64,000 bases of DNA, taken from assembly GCF_000003815.2 (NCBI RefSeq), contig NC_049984.1, positions 1,857,186 through 1,921,185 of the forward strand, written 5' to 3'. Each line of letters begins with the position of its first letter. Positions within the stretch are counted from its first letter, which is position 1. The notes beneath the pieces are model-generated. The model had not been told where the DNA came from and searched no databases. It worked only from the letters and a program-made list of their open reading frames with translations. Below are positions 1 to 9,743 of this stretch, piece by piece. Both the position numbers and the translations under genes were made by a program. Source of the DNA: Branchiostoma floridae (taxonomy: Eukaryota; Chordata; Leptocardii; Amphioxiformes; Branchiostomatidae).

Positions 1-146
1 ACTGATGAAGGCGTCAGATGGTCGTCGAAACGTTTACTGAACAATGTAACGAAGAAGACTGACATGGCTGCTTAGAGATAAGGTCCACAGTGTCTTGTTT
101 GCGGTCCTGCCACTGAAAGCATAAAAAGAAAACGATGAACACCAAC

Positions 147-1957
147 CCGTCCAGTCGCACAGGGGAGTAGGTGTCCTCGGTGACCTTGCAGTAGGCCTCC
201 TCCACCATGACGTTAAGGTCATGTCCAAGATGGCGCCACCTGTCTGCTCCAGGGGCGCGAAACTGCCACTGGTACGGCATGCGGCAATGCCACCTCTCAC
301 AGAGGGTCTTGTAGGAACACCTGTGAACAAACGCAAACAGTGTAGGAATAAGTTAACATTCTTTATGCGTTTCACATCGTGTACATCGCGGAACTGCCAC
401 TGGTACGGCATACGGCAGTGCCACCGCTCACACGGGGTCTTGTAGGAGCACCTGGGAACAAATAGACACAGTGTAGGAATAAGTAAACATTCTTTATGCC
501 TTACACATCGTTTACATCGCTGTACTGCCACTGGTGCGGCATGCGGCAGTGCCACCGCTCACACGGGGTCTTGTAGGAACACCTGTGGACAAACGCATAC
601 AGTTTAGGAATAAGGAAACATTTTTCATGCGCTTCACTTGTGTACATAGCACGTTGTGCAATGGCCCCATGTACATCGGTGTACCAGTATTTACTATATA
701 GATCTAGTATTTGTCAAATTTCGCCTCAAAATTACCATCCCACAATTTCCTTCATTCAGCTTCCATCAACTTTCGGCAAAGTTTGATTATTGACATGCAT
801 GATTGACTTGATACGAAACTTCATAAAAAGAGGATGTGTTATGTATGGAATGGCTCGCCCACGGGCCATCGAAAGTGAAAGTACACACGTCATTTCCGGT
901 GTCTACAAGGCGGGACGTTTCGCCAAGTGAGCGAAACTTCTTTCATTTTCTTCTAGCAGACAATTTGCGGCACCAAAGGGCTCTTTTCCAGGACGAAACG
1001 TTCAGTTATTTCTAGTAGTGAATAAAAATGATTTGGGCAATGTCTCTATGACTGATATATCTACACCATAGTTATTAGTACTACATTACAACTACAAAAC
1101 CCCATAGCACAAGCATCATATATACCGCGCCAAAGAAAATGAGAGTTGGCCCACCTTTGACGGATGTTGAAAATACAGATTTCGTCCAACTTCTCTGGGA
1201 CTTTGTCTCCTTGTTCTGCCTTCTTCTTCTTGACGAGATCCTTCTTAAAGATGTCGATGACGGCCTTCTCGGAGGTGCTGGGGATCCCGAACTTCTGCAG
1301 GATGCCCCTGTTTTGCGGGGTCATGACGTTGTGTGAAAAATCGCACTGGCCCTTGTCGAAGATACAGCCCCCGACGAGATAGCGGCTGCACACGTGGAGA
1401 TATGTGCAGGCGTCGCCCTTGGTGCAGCCCCGTTGGCGGTTATTGTACCAGGTACAGGCCTGGGGCAGTTTGGCGGGGACCGGGGCAGGGTTATCGTTCG
1501 CTCCGGACCTCTGGCGCGACCGTGGCCAAGGGCGGGCGCGTCCGCTGGCCGGTGGAACCTCGGGCGGTGTTTGCGGCATTTGTGCAGCTCCCATTTGCAC
1601 AGCCTGCATTAGCTGCATGACATCGCTCATAGAGAATTTAGCCTCGTTGCCGACCATCGGGCCGCTAGGAGGCTGAGGCACCTGTTGAATAAACCCTCCA
1701 CGGCCACGGCCTCGGTCCATCCCGCGACCCCCTCTAGGCCCTCCCCTTCCCCCGCGACCGTTGGGGTTCGGAGAGGGGCTAGGCCCGCTGTAGCCCCTCC
1801 CCCTCCCTCCACGGCCACGGAAACCTCCTCGACCCCGGGGGTTTGGACCGCCCCTAGTGCCGCTACTGTGGGGTGAATTGTCCCGGTCGTGCTTCACGGG
1901 CTCCATGTTTGATAGTGTGGGGACGTTTTTGTGCTGCTTCCCTTCGAATGATACCAC
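147..1957 (-). CDS. PARP12/ZAP-like CCCH-WWE protein, 3' part missing (gene A)
   Basis: Two exons are visible: 1957-1155 and 320-147; the gene continues past the left edge. Exon 1 codes for an RG/RGG-rich tail (about residues 35-90), a Met/Gln-rich linker, and two CCCH fingers (C168-C178-C184-H188 and C190-C198-C205-H209). A third finger is split by the intron (C261, then the Cys at the start of exon 2), and exon 2 adds the start of a WWE domain. Donor AAG|GTGGGC (phase 2) joins acceptor CACAG|GTG in frame. Exon 2 is 174 nt, the same length and phase as the matching exon of the complete paralog at 9.7-17.5 kb. Proteins of this family bind RNA with the fingers and ADP-ribose with WWE; a PARP domain is expected outside the window but not seen. 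The start could instead be the Met at 1906, since residues 1-17 have no family support. The acceptor of exon 2 is triplicated. Confidence 0.85.
259..650 (-). repeat. Tandem array repeating the exon 2 acceptor of gene A (131-bp unit)
   Basis: Three copies of an intron-plus-exon segment have exon starts at 320, 451 and 582, exactly 131 bp apart. Each carries a pyrimidine-rich tract, an AG, and about 61 nt coding for the third CCCH finger (CSYKT, then CERWHC). Only the copy at 320 continues into WWE sequence; the other two revert to intron after the finger. All three acceptors look usable and in frame, so the outer copies are best read as a minisatellite covering the splice boundary and not as extra fingers. 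Confidence 0.88.
871..882 (+). promoter_or_regulatory. ISRE-like motif in intron 1 of gene A
   Basis: GAAAGTGAAAGT fits the interferon-regulatory-factor consensus (GAAANNGAAA). It lies in the intron between the two visible exons, and a second GAAA-rich stretch follows near 940-955. Vertebrate ZC3HAV1 and PARP12 are interferon-induced; whether this motif acts here is inference. Confidence 0.4.
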
Positions 1958-3487
1958 GGCAGAAGGTAGGGACTCCTTACAGCGCTAGAAATCGCGTGGG
2001 CGTGTGCTAGGCTTCAGGTTGGTAAGAAAATTGACCCCATTTTTGTTGAAAACTTACTGGAAACTCGCTAGAAATGCGTAGAAAAATCCAGTCCTCAGAA
2101 CACAAAAGTAAGAAGTACATCATCATAAGAGAGCAGAGACAATCAAACAAACCCAATCTGACTGAAAACCCGTACAGAGCCTGACTTTGGAGGCTAAGGC
2201 CTGCCCCTGGTTTCGCTACGTCATCAAGCGCGTAACAGGTGGCGAGGCATCTGATTGGCTAAGAGGGTTTGAGCTAGGTCACGGAAGATTACGTGCCGTC
2301 TTTACGCAGTGACTAGCCTGGGTACCAGTCGATTACTACCGAGGCCTTCTTACACTCGCTGCCATGAAAACAAGAAAGACTTTTCTCAGTATAGCGAGTG
2401 TAAGGAGCGCCGGTAGTAATCGGATGGTAGGCATGGTAACTATGGAAAGCAAGTCTTTTCTGTGCAATATGGAGCAGACCTGATTGGAACGTATCGAAAA
2501 GATTGTTTTTCTGGATTAATTTTCCTTGACAAACTCAAATCGACGGGCAGTGTTTCCGTTCATGGGGGGTCTGCATGGAGGGGCCCCGGCAACGTTTTTA
2601 CTCTGAATTCAGGGAACCACCTACGTCTTACACTAAAACCAAGGAGGGCACTTGCACAAACTTTGGTCGCGTCGCTACAAATTACGTGTTTAAGATGGCC
2701 AGGTTTGTTCGCTGACGGCTTACCTTACGAATTACGGGAAATCCGCATGCAAGCCCTCAGTCCCCGTGCGCATCACATGACATTTTTGCAAGGCGCAATG
2801 TCCACAACATACTTTCGACGACAACCGGCATTTGAACACCGAAGGTGACGTGGGGAACTTGTTCCAAACTACTGACTGAGATCCAAACCGCCATTTAAAA
2901 AAGTTGGGTGAGTTCACTTGATTCATCATTTCCCACTGACTTAAAAACATTCACAAGTACTTGGCATATTTGATAACTTATGGTGATCGACTCTCTCTAA
3001 CAAGTTGCTGTATCGAACAACTTGTTGTTGCGCCATAATGAACGGATAAGTGCCAAAGTTCGGAACGCCCCCCCAGGTCCGCCATTGTTTCAAAAAATGT
3101 AATTGCGTATCTGTCATGAAGACCAACAAGAAAAGGACAAAATTATATCTTCATAACGGTAAGGTAATGTATATATGAAAAGTAATTGTTAAACTTATAT
3201 AAGGTTAATGACTATCTATTATTTCGAGTCGTCAAACTCAGCTGAAAAATTGTGCGCCTTTGCCTTTGGCGTCTTTCATTGCTTCTTAATATGTAATCAT
3301 GATTATTAAATGGTAGGAATGACTCTACTGTTTTATTTTTGTTTTGCCTACTATTTTAAAAGTCATTGGTACATTTATTTTATATGCGTTCTGGCTATTC
3401 CATTCTGTTGACTACAAAACCAAAAATTCAAGTAGGTATCCATCGTTAGTTCCGCTTTTTTAATCATGTACGCCGTTTTCTATGCAG
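1958..3487. other. Region between divergent gene A and NLR gene
   Basis: About 1.5 kb between the gene A start and the first coding exon of the NLR gene. It should hold the gene A promoter and, because the NLR exon begins with an acceptor at 3487/3488, at least one upstream untranslated NLR exon that I could not place. An inverted CCAAT motif (GATTGG) is near 2251 and a CRE-like TACGTCA near 2218. A hairpin MITE sits at 2314-2433. Confidence 0.5.
2314..2433. mobile_element. Short hairpin MITE, AGCCTGGGTACCA family
   Basis: The left arm begins TAGCCTGGGTACCAG and contains ATTACTACCG and CTTACACTCGC. The right arm has the complements GCGAGTGTAAG and CGGTAGTAAT. Related hairpins lie at 33832-33952, 44194-44330 and 55119-55482. 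It sits in the putative promoter region of gene A. Confidence 0.75.
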
Positions 3488-3547
3488 GTGACGCCCCACA
3501 AGACCGATCCCCGACGCATACCCCCTACACCCACCCCCACCCCCACC

Positions 3548-6500
3548 ATGACTGAACTCTCCCACCGCACCAGGCTCTACAAGAAGATCGAGGACAACCT
3601 CTCCGACGATGACGTCAGAAGCCTCAAAGCCATGCTAGTTGCCGACGAGCACCTTGGACAAGCAAGAGTAGAAAATGCGACGCCTCTAGAAATCATGAAC
3701 ATGTTAGAAGCGGACAATAAGGTCGGGAAGGGCAACCTAGCGCTGCTAGTGGACCTTTTGAAAGCCCTCGGTAAGACGAAGTTGGCAGAAGAAGCCGAGG
3801 ACGTCGCAAAATGGGAAGGAACTGGAGGTAGGTTAGCTGTTAATATTTTACAACGTTATCTGTAACGTAAACCACGGGACTGGTCTCGGCGTGGGTTAGC
3901 AATTAACAAATAAATGGGCGAGTAAAAACAGCTTTATTTACCTTCTAGCTTTGATAGACGGGTCAATATATTTGTCGATGGAATTGAAGTGGTGTTATTT
4001 TCAAAGGCAATGTAGAAATTGTATCATGGATAATCTACATTGAAATTCCAAACTGTAACATGCATATGGACGCTTTGTCCCAAACGCATTGATATGCATC
4101 TTTTTTCCTACTGAACGATTTAGGAACATTACATAGCACAATATGTGTTCAGTGTAAAATTATTAATTCACGGGTCTTGGTGGCAAGTGTGCAAATGTTG
4201 ACACACTGGGAGCACCGAATCCGCAGGTGTTTTTGGCACCTTTAGACAGAATAGCCGTGAGGCTCGGTGGGCATCACTCCACCGTCATGGGGGCAGGGAC
4301 ATGGCGAGTATCGAACTCAGGACCTACTGATTCTGATCCCAACGCTCTAGCCGTTGTGCCACACAGACACCCTCATTGTCAGTGTAAAAACAAACTGTAA
4401 TACACGTCTATTTCAGGACCGTCATGCACCATTGAGAATGTCATCAGCTGCCTGAAAGACCTGTATGCAAGAGAACACGCTCGTGTGCGGCCTCTTCCGT
4501 GGTGTGAAGACCTCAACCTGCCTTTGGGAGAAGTTTTCACCAATCTGCGACATCAGCGCAGGGGCGACAGGGGGCGCTTCCAGGACACAGACACTATCGT
4601 AAGCCTAGCAGATATTTTCAAGAAGACCGAAGCTAAAGATGTTAGAAGGATAAGGGTAGAGGGGGATCCCGGTATTGGGAAGTCGTGCTCTTGTCAGAAA
4701 CTGGCTCATGATTGGTCCTCTGGGAAACTGAATATTTTTAAGGCTGTTTTCTTTCTGGAAATTCGGCACATGTCTGGGAAAGTAAAAGATGCAATATTTG
4801 AGCAACTCCTACCAGAGGATACAAACATGACCCCGGACCATCTCTGGTCCTACATCCAAGAGAACCAGGATGATGTTCTCTTCATCCTGGACGGTCTAGA
4901 TGAGCTCAGTCAGACAGCTAGAGAAGTCACAGATGTGGTAGCCTTGATTCAGGGTAAAATCCTCAGGAACTGTCATGTCCTGGTGACCTCCAGGCCGTAC
5001 CACTGTGTCAAAGACTTGGAGAAATGTGATGAGTTTTACAAAATAATTGGTTACAGCAAAGATGATTGCGTCGAATTCATACAGAAATACTTCACTGAGA
5101 CTCCTGAATGTGCTGGAAAGCTAGTAGAAGAGGTTAATTGTAATCAGAATTTGTCGGAAATAGTTGTTAATCCCCTCAACAATGTGCTGATATGTATTGT
5201 ATGGGAAGACAATGAGGGAAAGTTGCCTTCCAGTCCAGATGAACTGTATCAAATGATTGTATATTCGATTAGCAAACGATATTGTACAAAGAATAGTATC
5301 CCATTAGAGGGTGGTGAAATTGCTCCAACCGTAGAAGGTGCATTGCGAGCCTTGGGGAAACTGTCCTGGGAGGGACTAGAGCAGGATCAGCTCCAGTTTA
5401 ACATAAATGATATCAAGGAGAAGTTTGGAAACAATGCAGATGACATGTTGGCTATCGGCTTACTGACAAGAGACAACTCTTTCTCCAGAATCAAACACAG
5501 TTGCTTCTGCGCTTTCTTACATAAAACATTTCAGGAATACATGGCTGCCTACTACATCAGTGACTTGGTCAAAAAGGGAAGTAAAGGGGAAAACGGCAAA
5601 GAATGCCTTCGTAGTTTGTTTGGAATGACAGTGGCTACAGCTAGTAATGTTGACATGGAACTGATGTCAGCAAACCGTGAGAGATATAGGGAGGTTCAGA
5701 ACATGCTGCTTTCGATCCTGGGTGACACTTCAGGCCCACTGTTTGAAATGTTTGCAGAGGAACTTAGAAAAGACGAGTGTAAGCGGGAGGACAGTGATCT
5801 TCTGTCCTTTTTCTGTATCATGTTTCTTGGTAGAAGTTGTAAAGCTGGCAGAACGTCGTGTAGACTGGCGGAGATTGTGGCACCTTGTCTGTCCCACATA
5901 ACTAACGACGTAAGCAAGCATGATGCTTCCAAGTCCTTCAAATATGATCAGGCTGAGTGGATTGACGGTTTGATACAGGTTGTCAGATGTCAAAGGACAT
6001 TTGCTGTGAACCCGGATTTAAGGTCGATACGACATCTCACTGTTAGCTGCGACGAGATGTGTGGTATGGTTTTGCAGCAAAGGCAACTTGATATTTTAGA
6101 AAATTCCCTATCAGATTGCGATGCAATAAGTTGTGTCACATTACTACAGTCCACACTCTATATTCCGATTGTTACATCAGAGGGACGTCAGGAAATTTCT
6201 CCATTTCGTACATTCATACCTCGGTGTGGGACAGACAGTTTGCACATAGATTTCGTATATACTTCCTGCACTTTTTCTCTGTCAATGGAAAACATGTTGA
6301 AAGAATTGTCAGAACTACAAAGTCTGCGACATGTCAACATCTGCGTAGGGTGTAACAGGCATACAGACTTCTCACATTATGACTCACTGTTGGCTGACAT
6401 GATTAGGAAGCAGAGTTGTCTCAGGTCCCTAAACTTGATGATCGCTGATTGGGATTACTTGGCATTTGAAGAAGAAGAAGGTGGATTTCACAATCTAACA

Positions 6501-7028
6501 TCAACCATACAAAGTATCTCTGAGCATGCAACAGTCGAGGTCGTGGAGCTAGAACATCCGGTGAAAGATACATATACATATGACGATCCATTATATGGAT
6601 GCGACTGGCTTGTGATAAGTGTTGATGCAATGGTACACAAGCTTACGGAATGTGTAACTAAAAACAAAGTCCTGAAAAGGCTACGGCTTAGTTGGAAACT
6701 AGGTTCTTATGACCATCCTTCCATTGATAAAATTTACGAGGGAACCTGTAGTAGTAAGTCTCTTTCCGACTTATGTTTGGCAATACAGGGGAACAGAACC
6801 TTGCAGACATTGACGATTGACGGGATGTTCTCTGAATCAGAGGGTCATCAGGACATAATCGACCAGCTAATGCATAATAAACCTGCAAACTTTGAGGAAC
6901 TCAGAATTACAATGTTTAAGTCTGAGGAGTACGCTCAATATGTCTCTACCGAAATCCCCAGTCACAGTAGTTGCAGTGACTTTAGAGGCAGTGGTGAGGA
7001 ACTCAGATTCATCGTGTCTGATTCTTAA
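3548..7028 (+). CDS. DED-NACHT NLR-type receptor (963 aa model)
   Basis: Two exons: 3548-3827 (donor GGAG|GTAGGT, phase 1) and 4417-7028 (acceptor TTTCAG|GACC). The acceptor at 3487/3488 and CCACCATGA context favour the ATG at 3548. Residues 1-85 resemble a death effector domain. The second exon is a NACHT NTPase: Walker A GDPGIGKS (176-183), Walker B VLFILDGLDEL (247-257), sensor VLVTSRP (281-287). A winged-helix/superhelical region follows (FQEYMAAYY motif). The C-terminal third has weak leucine-rich-like segments (LRSLNLMI, LQTLTIDG, FEELRIT) but no regular LRR array. Such proteins are cytosolic sensors that oligomerise and recruit partners through the death-fold domain; amphioxus is known for an expanded NLR repertoire. 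A SINE-like sequence lies in the intron, and a 102-bp tandem duplication spans the stop codon. Confidence 0.85.
4180..4372 (-). mobile_element. tRNA-derived SINE-like sequence in the NLR intron
   Basis: On the minus strand a box A-like TGGCACAACGGCTAGAGCG is followed by a box B-like GAGTTCGATACTC, spaced as in a tRNA gene, then non-tRNA sequence. No proper tRNA cloverleaf or discrete end is obvious. The 5' end is near 4372; the other end is approximate. Confidence 0.6.
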
Positions 7029-7095
7029 CAGCACATCAAAAGCATCTCTGCTGACAGCCCCAGTTGTAGCATGCAATGACTCTATCAGTCATGAG
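6894..7095 (+). repeat. 102-bp tandem duplication across the NLR stop codon
   Basis: GAGGAACTCAGA occurs at 6894 and 6996, and similarity continues for most of the unit (for example CCCCAGT followed by GCA-TGACT in both copies). 102 is divisible by 3, so the repeat keeps frame: FEELRI in copy 1, GEELRF in copy 2. The stop at 7026 lies inside the diverged second copy. Confidence 0.6.
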
Positions 7096-9434
7096 CAAAG
7101 ACATGTCAGCCCCGGTACTAGCCCTGGAGTCAGTGAGCAGCGGTATGACCTGCGGTCCCGCAGCAGTAGCCAACGCGGTGACCTCGGTAAGAGATCCCGT
7201 CGAAGTCAGTCTTTGGAAAACACAATGACACAGAAGGAGGCAAAAACGATGAAAGTCGGACAAAGGGATATTCAGAAAAGGAAGAAGCGGGAGCCCCCCC
7301 GCAGTTGTACCATAAAAACACAGATCGTCTATAGTCTGAACATTTATCACAGTTTTACCTTGGGTTTGGGCTTTATTGGGATACACAATTAGCCTTACAT
7401 ATCTATTATCTATTCGTCCTGTAGTCCTATATGAAGTACGTCATATAATCAAATGGCATGCAGGGAAACTACAGAACAATCACACTAAAATACACTTGAT
7501 ACATAACCATACCACAGAAAGGCAAGTTCATATTTAGTCATCACCCAAAGAAGCTACATGAGTAACTTTGAATGAAAGCAATGATTCATGTAGATGAAAA
7601 CATGTCAAATTTCTAAATCAAGAGGGAGATCACCAGGAAGAAAATTCCATAAGCCTTATACAGACATACTATCATCTTGCTACTAACTTTAAAAACCAAA
7701 CCAACACATGGGTACTCACCTGACAAGAGCATGGCAGACACATATTATTATTGATGGTACAATGTGAATTACTATCGGATATCATTTGTCTTCTGCCTAG
7801 TTTTCTCCTATTTAGATGCTGTCATTGTATTTAGCCCAGATTGAATTTACAAAGAATTTATGGATATCACTGACAGAGAATATAACTTTATACTGGTGAC
7901 ATAAGAACATGATGTGTATATGTAATATATTCAAGTATATATGTAAATAGGATGGGCATTCTATATTGTGTTTACATTGTATTATATTGTGTATGTTATT
8001 GTCAGATGTGGTAAAACTGAAAGAAACGGGTATCATGATTATCAGGAAAATACCTGCAGCATTATGTACTGTGTTATTTTGTACATATTCTGTCTGTCAA
8101 TCACGTAAGTATTGTGATTTCTACCACGTAAATATTCAGTTGTTCTTGATTATTTGGTAATGCCAAATGTGTAGTGCAAAAGCAATGCATTGTTTATTTA
8201 ATTTGAAGTGGCTCAACAGTAGCTTGTTTGAATAATGCTATATGTTTGCATTAAATCTGTATTTTCAGCCACAATCGAAATAATGTTATTACCATAGAAT
8301 GTGGTCAATGGCTTTGCGATTCAAATGCCAATATATTTGCGCTGTAACGAAGAATTCTTTGTACATAAGTCATTCATACGAAGTGTCCAGGTTTCTTGTA
8401 TGTTTTGCCAATGTTCGTTATAACGTTAACTGAATGGAATAATCATAAATGACAGATCATGCTTTGTGTTTTGAAGGATGCTACTATCATCAGGTGCCAT
8501 GACACTTGAATAAACAAATGTTTGTCTTCTTCTACGAATCATTAAACGATTGAAAAGAGGCAGTGATGTTAAGTTCTCAATCTCCGCATTTGAAATACAG
8601 TGTTCCGTGTAGTAAGTAGACTTGCGTATGTTCAAGCGTTCAAATTATGCATAACATAACATTATATGGCATGAGATGACATGACATGGCATAATGCAAT
8701 AGCACATAAATGCCCCGGAAACTTTTGGATATTACAAGACTCACGTAAATACATTGTTTTGTCTCAACATCTTTATTCACATCCAAGTGTAAGTGAGATT
8801 TATTTCCGACTAAACAAATTTACTTTTCACCTCTAGACTTTATCAGTGTGTGTATTTATTTAGTCTCGATAGCTTTATTCGGCCTACTTCGCAATACAAA
8901 TACGTAATAGAAAATTAAAGTTCCGTATAGTATTGACTGTTAGAAACTCTTTTGAAATTAAAATTAAGTTATATTTTCACCAGTTATGCTAATACAAAGA
9001 AGGATCCGGATGCTGAAAGTTGCAAGGCTAACAGTAAGCAAATGAAAACATAACTGTAAAAAATGTAGCTTTGAGTGCTCATCTTTGTATTGGACACCAA
9101 ACTATAGCTGATTAAACCATTTCATTTTTCCTGAAATTTCGTGCTATCTTGTTTATTTTTCGTTCATTTTTTGTGTCCCCGTCTCACTATATACATAGCT
9201 TTCTATGCAATGTTTGTTGCTTTATTTTTCTTTAAAGTCTTTGTTTTCTTTTTGTTTTTTACTCATTTTCTCCAACGACCCTCCCATGCCTCAACCCCGC
9301 GAACTTCTCAGCCACTTGTAAACCCCTTTCCTATGGGAAAAGCAAACTTGTTTAGAATGTACGTCATTAAGCTTTAGAGTGTTGTGAGCTACCGCAACCT
9401 ACTATTAAAAAACATTCATAAACACAATATTGGA
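7029..9434. other. Gene-poor interval between convergent NLR and PARP genes
   Basis: AT-rich sequence without a supportable gene. An open frame offset by one base from the NLR gene runs from 6892 to 7392 and codes for a basic, Ser/Arg-rich tail; see findings. The rest (7.4-9.4 kb) has only short uninformative ORFs. Confidence 0.5.
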
Positions 9435-9454
9435 GAGTACGTGTAACAAGGCAC

Positions 9455-9460
9455 TTTATT
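9455..9460 (-). other. Polyadenylation signal of gene B
   Basis: On the minus strand AATAAA lies about 285 nt after the gene B stop, immediately after a run of about 16 C in the transcript (poly-G at 9461-9476 on the plus strand). Cleavage is expected near 9435-9445. Confidence 0.6.
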
Positions 9461-9514
9461 GGGGGGGGGGGGGGGGTGCATGTCGATGCCACCTTGGAGG
9501 GAAGTTGGGAATTT

Positions 9515-9743
9515 TTATTTCTTTTTCTTTCCTTTGAATTCGTTCTGTTTTTTCTTTATCTTTTTCCCTTTCCTTTTTGTTTTCGTCCTTTGTTTCTTTA
9601 TCTTCGTTTCTTTCTCTTTCTTTCTTTCTATCTATTTTCTTTTGAATTCTATCTTGTTTTCTTTCTCTATTTTCCTTTGCTTTGTCATTCTTTCTGTCTC
9701 TTTCTTCCTTTTTTCTTTCCTTCTCTTTCTTTCTTTCTCTTTC
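9515..9743 (-). repeat. Purine-rich (GAAA/GGAA) tract in the gene B 3' UTR
   Basis: The plus strand is almost entirely T and C (TTTC, CTTT repeats) for about 230 bp up to the stop codon. The transcript therefore has a long G/A-rich 3' UTR. The open frames rich in Phe and Leu here are low-complexity artefacts. Confidence 0.8.

Noticed and set aside
14-105. Possible next exon of gene A after TTTCAG near 106
   Set aside because: It would need an intron of about 41 bp, and the frame shows no WWE resemblance.
34-555. A long minus-strand frame containing two zinc-finger-start copies, as a possible multi-finger exon
   Set aside because: It reads through intron between acceptor copies; the 131-bp period and the exon of equal length in gene B show the true exon is 320-147.
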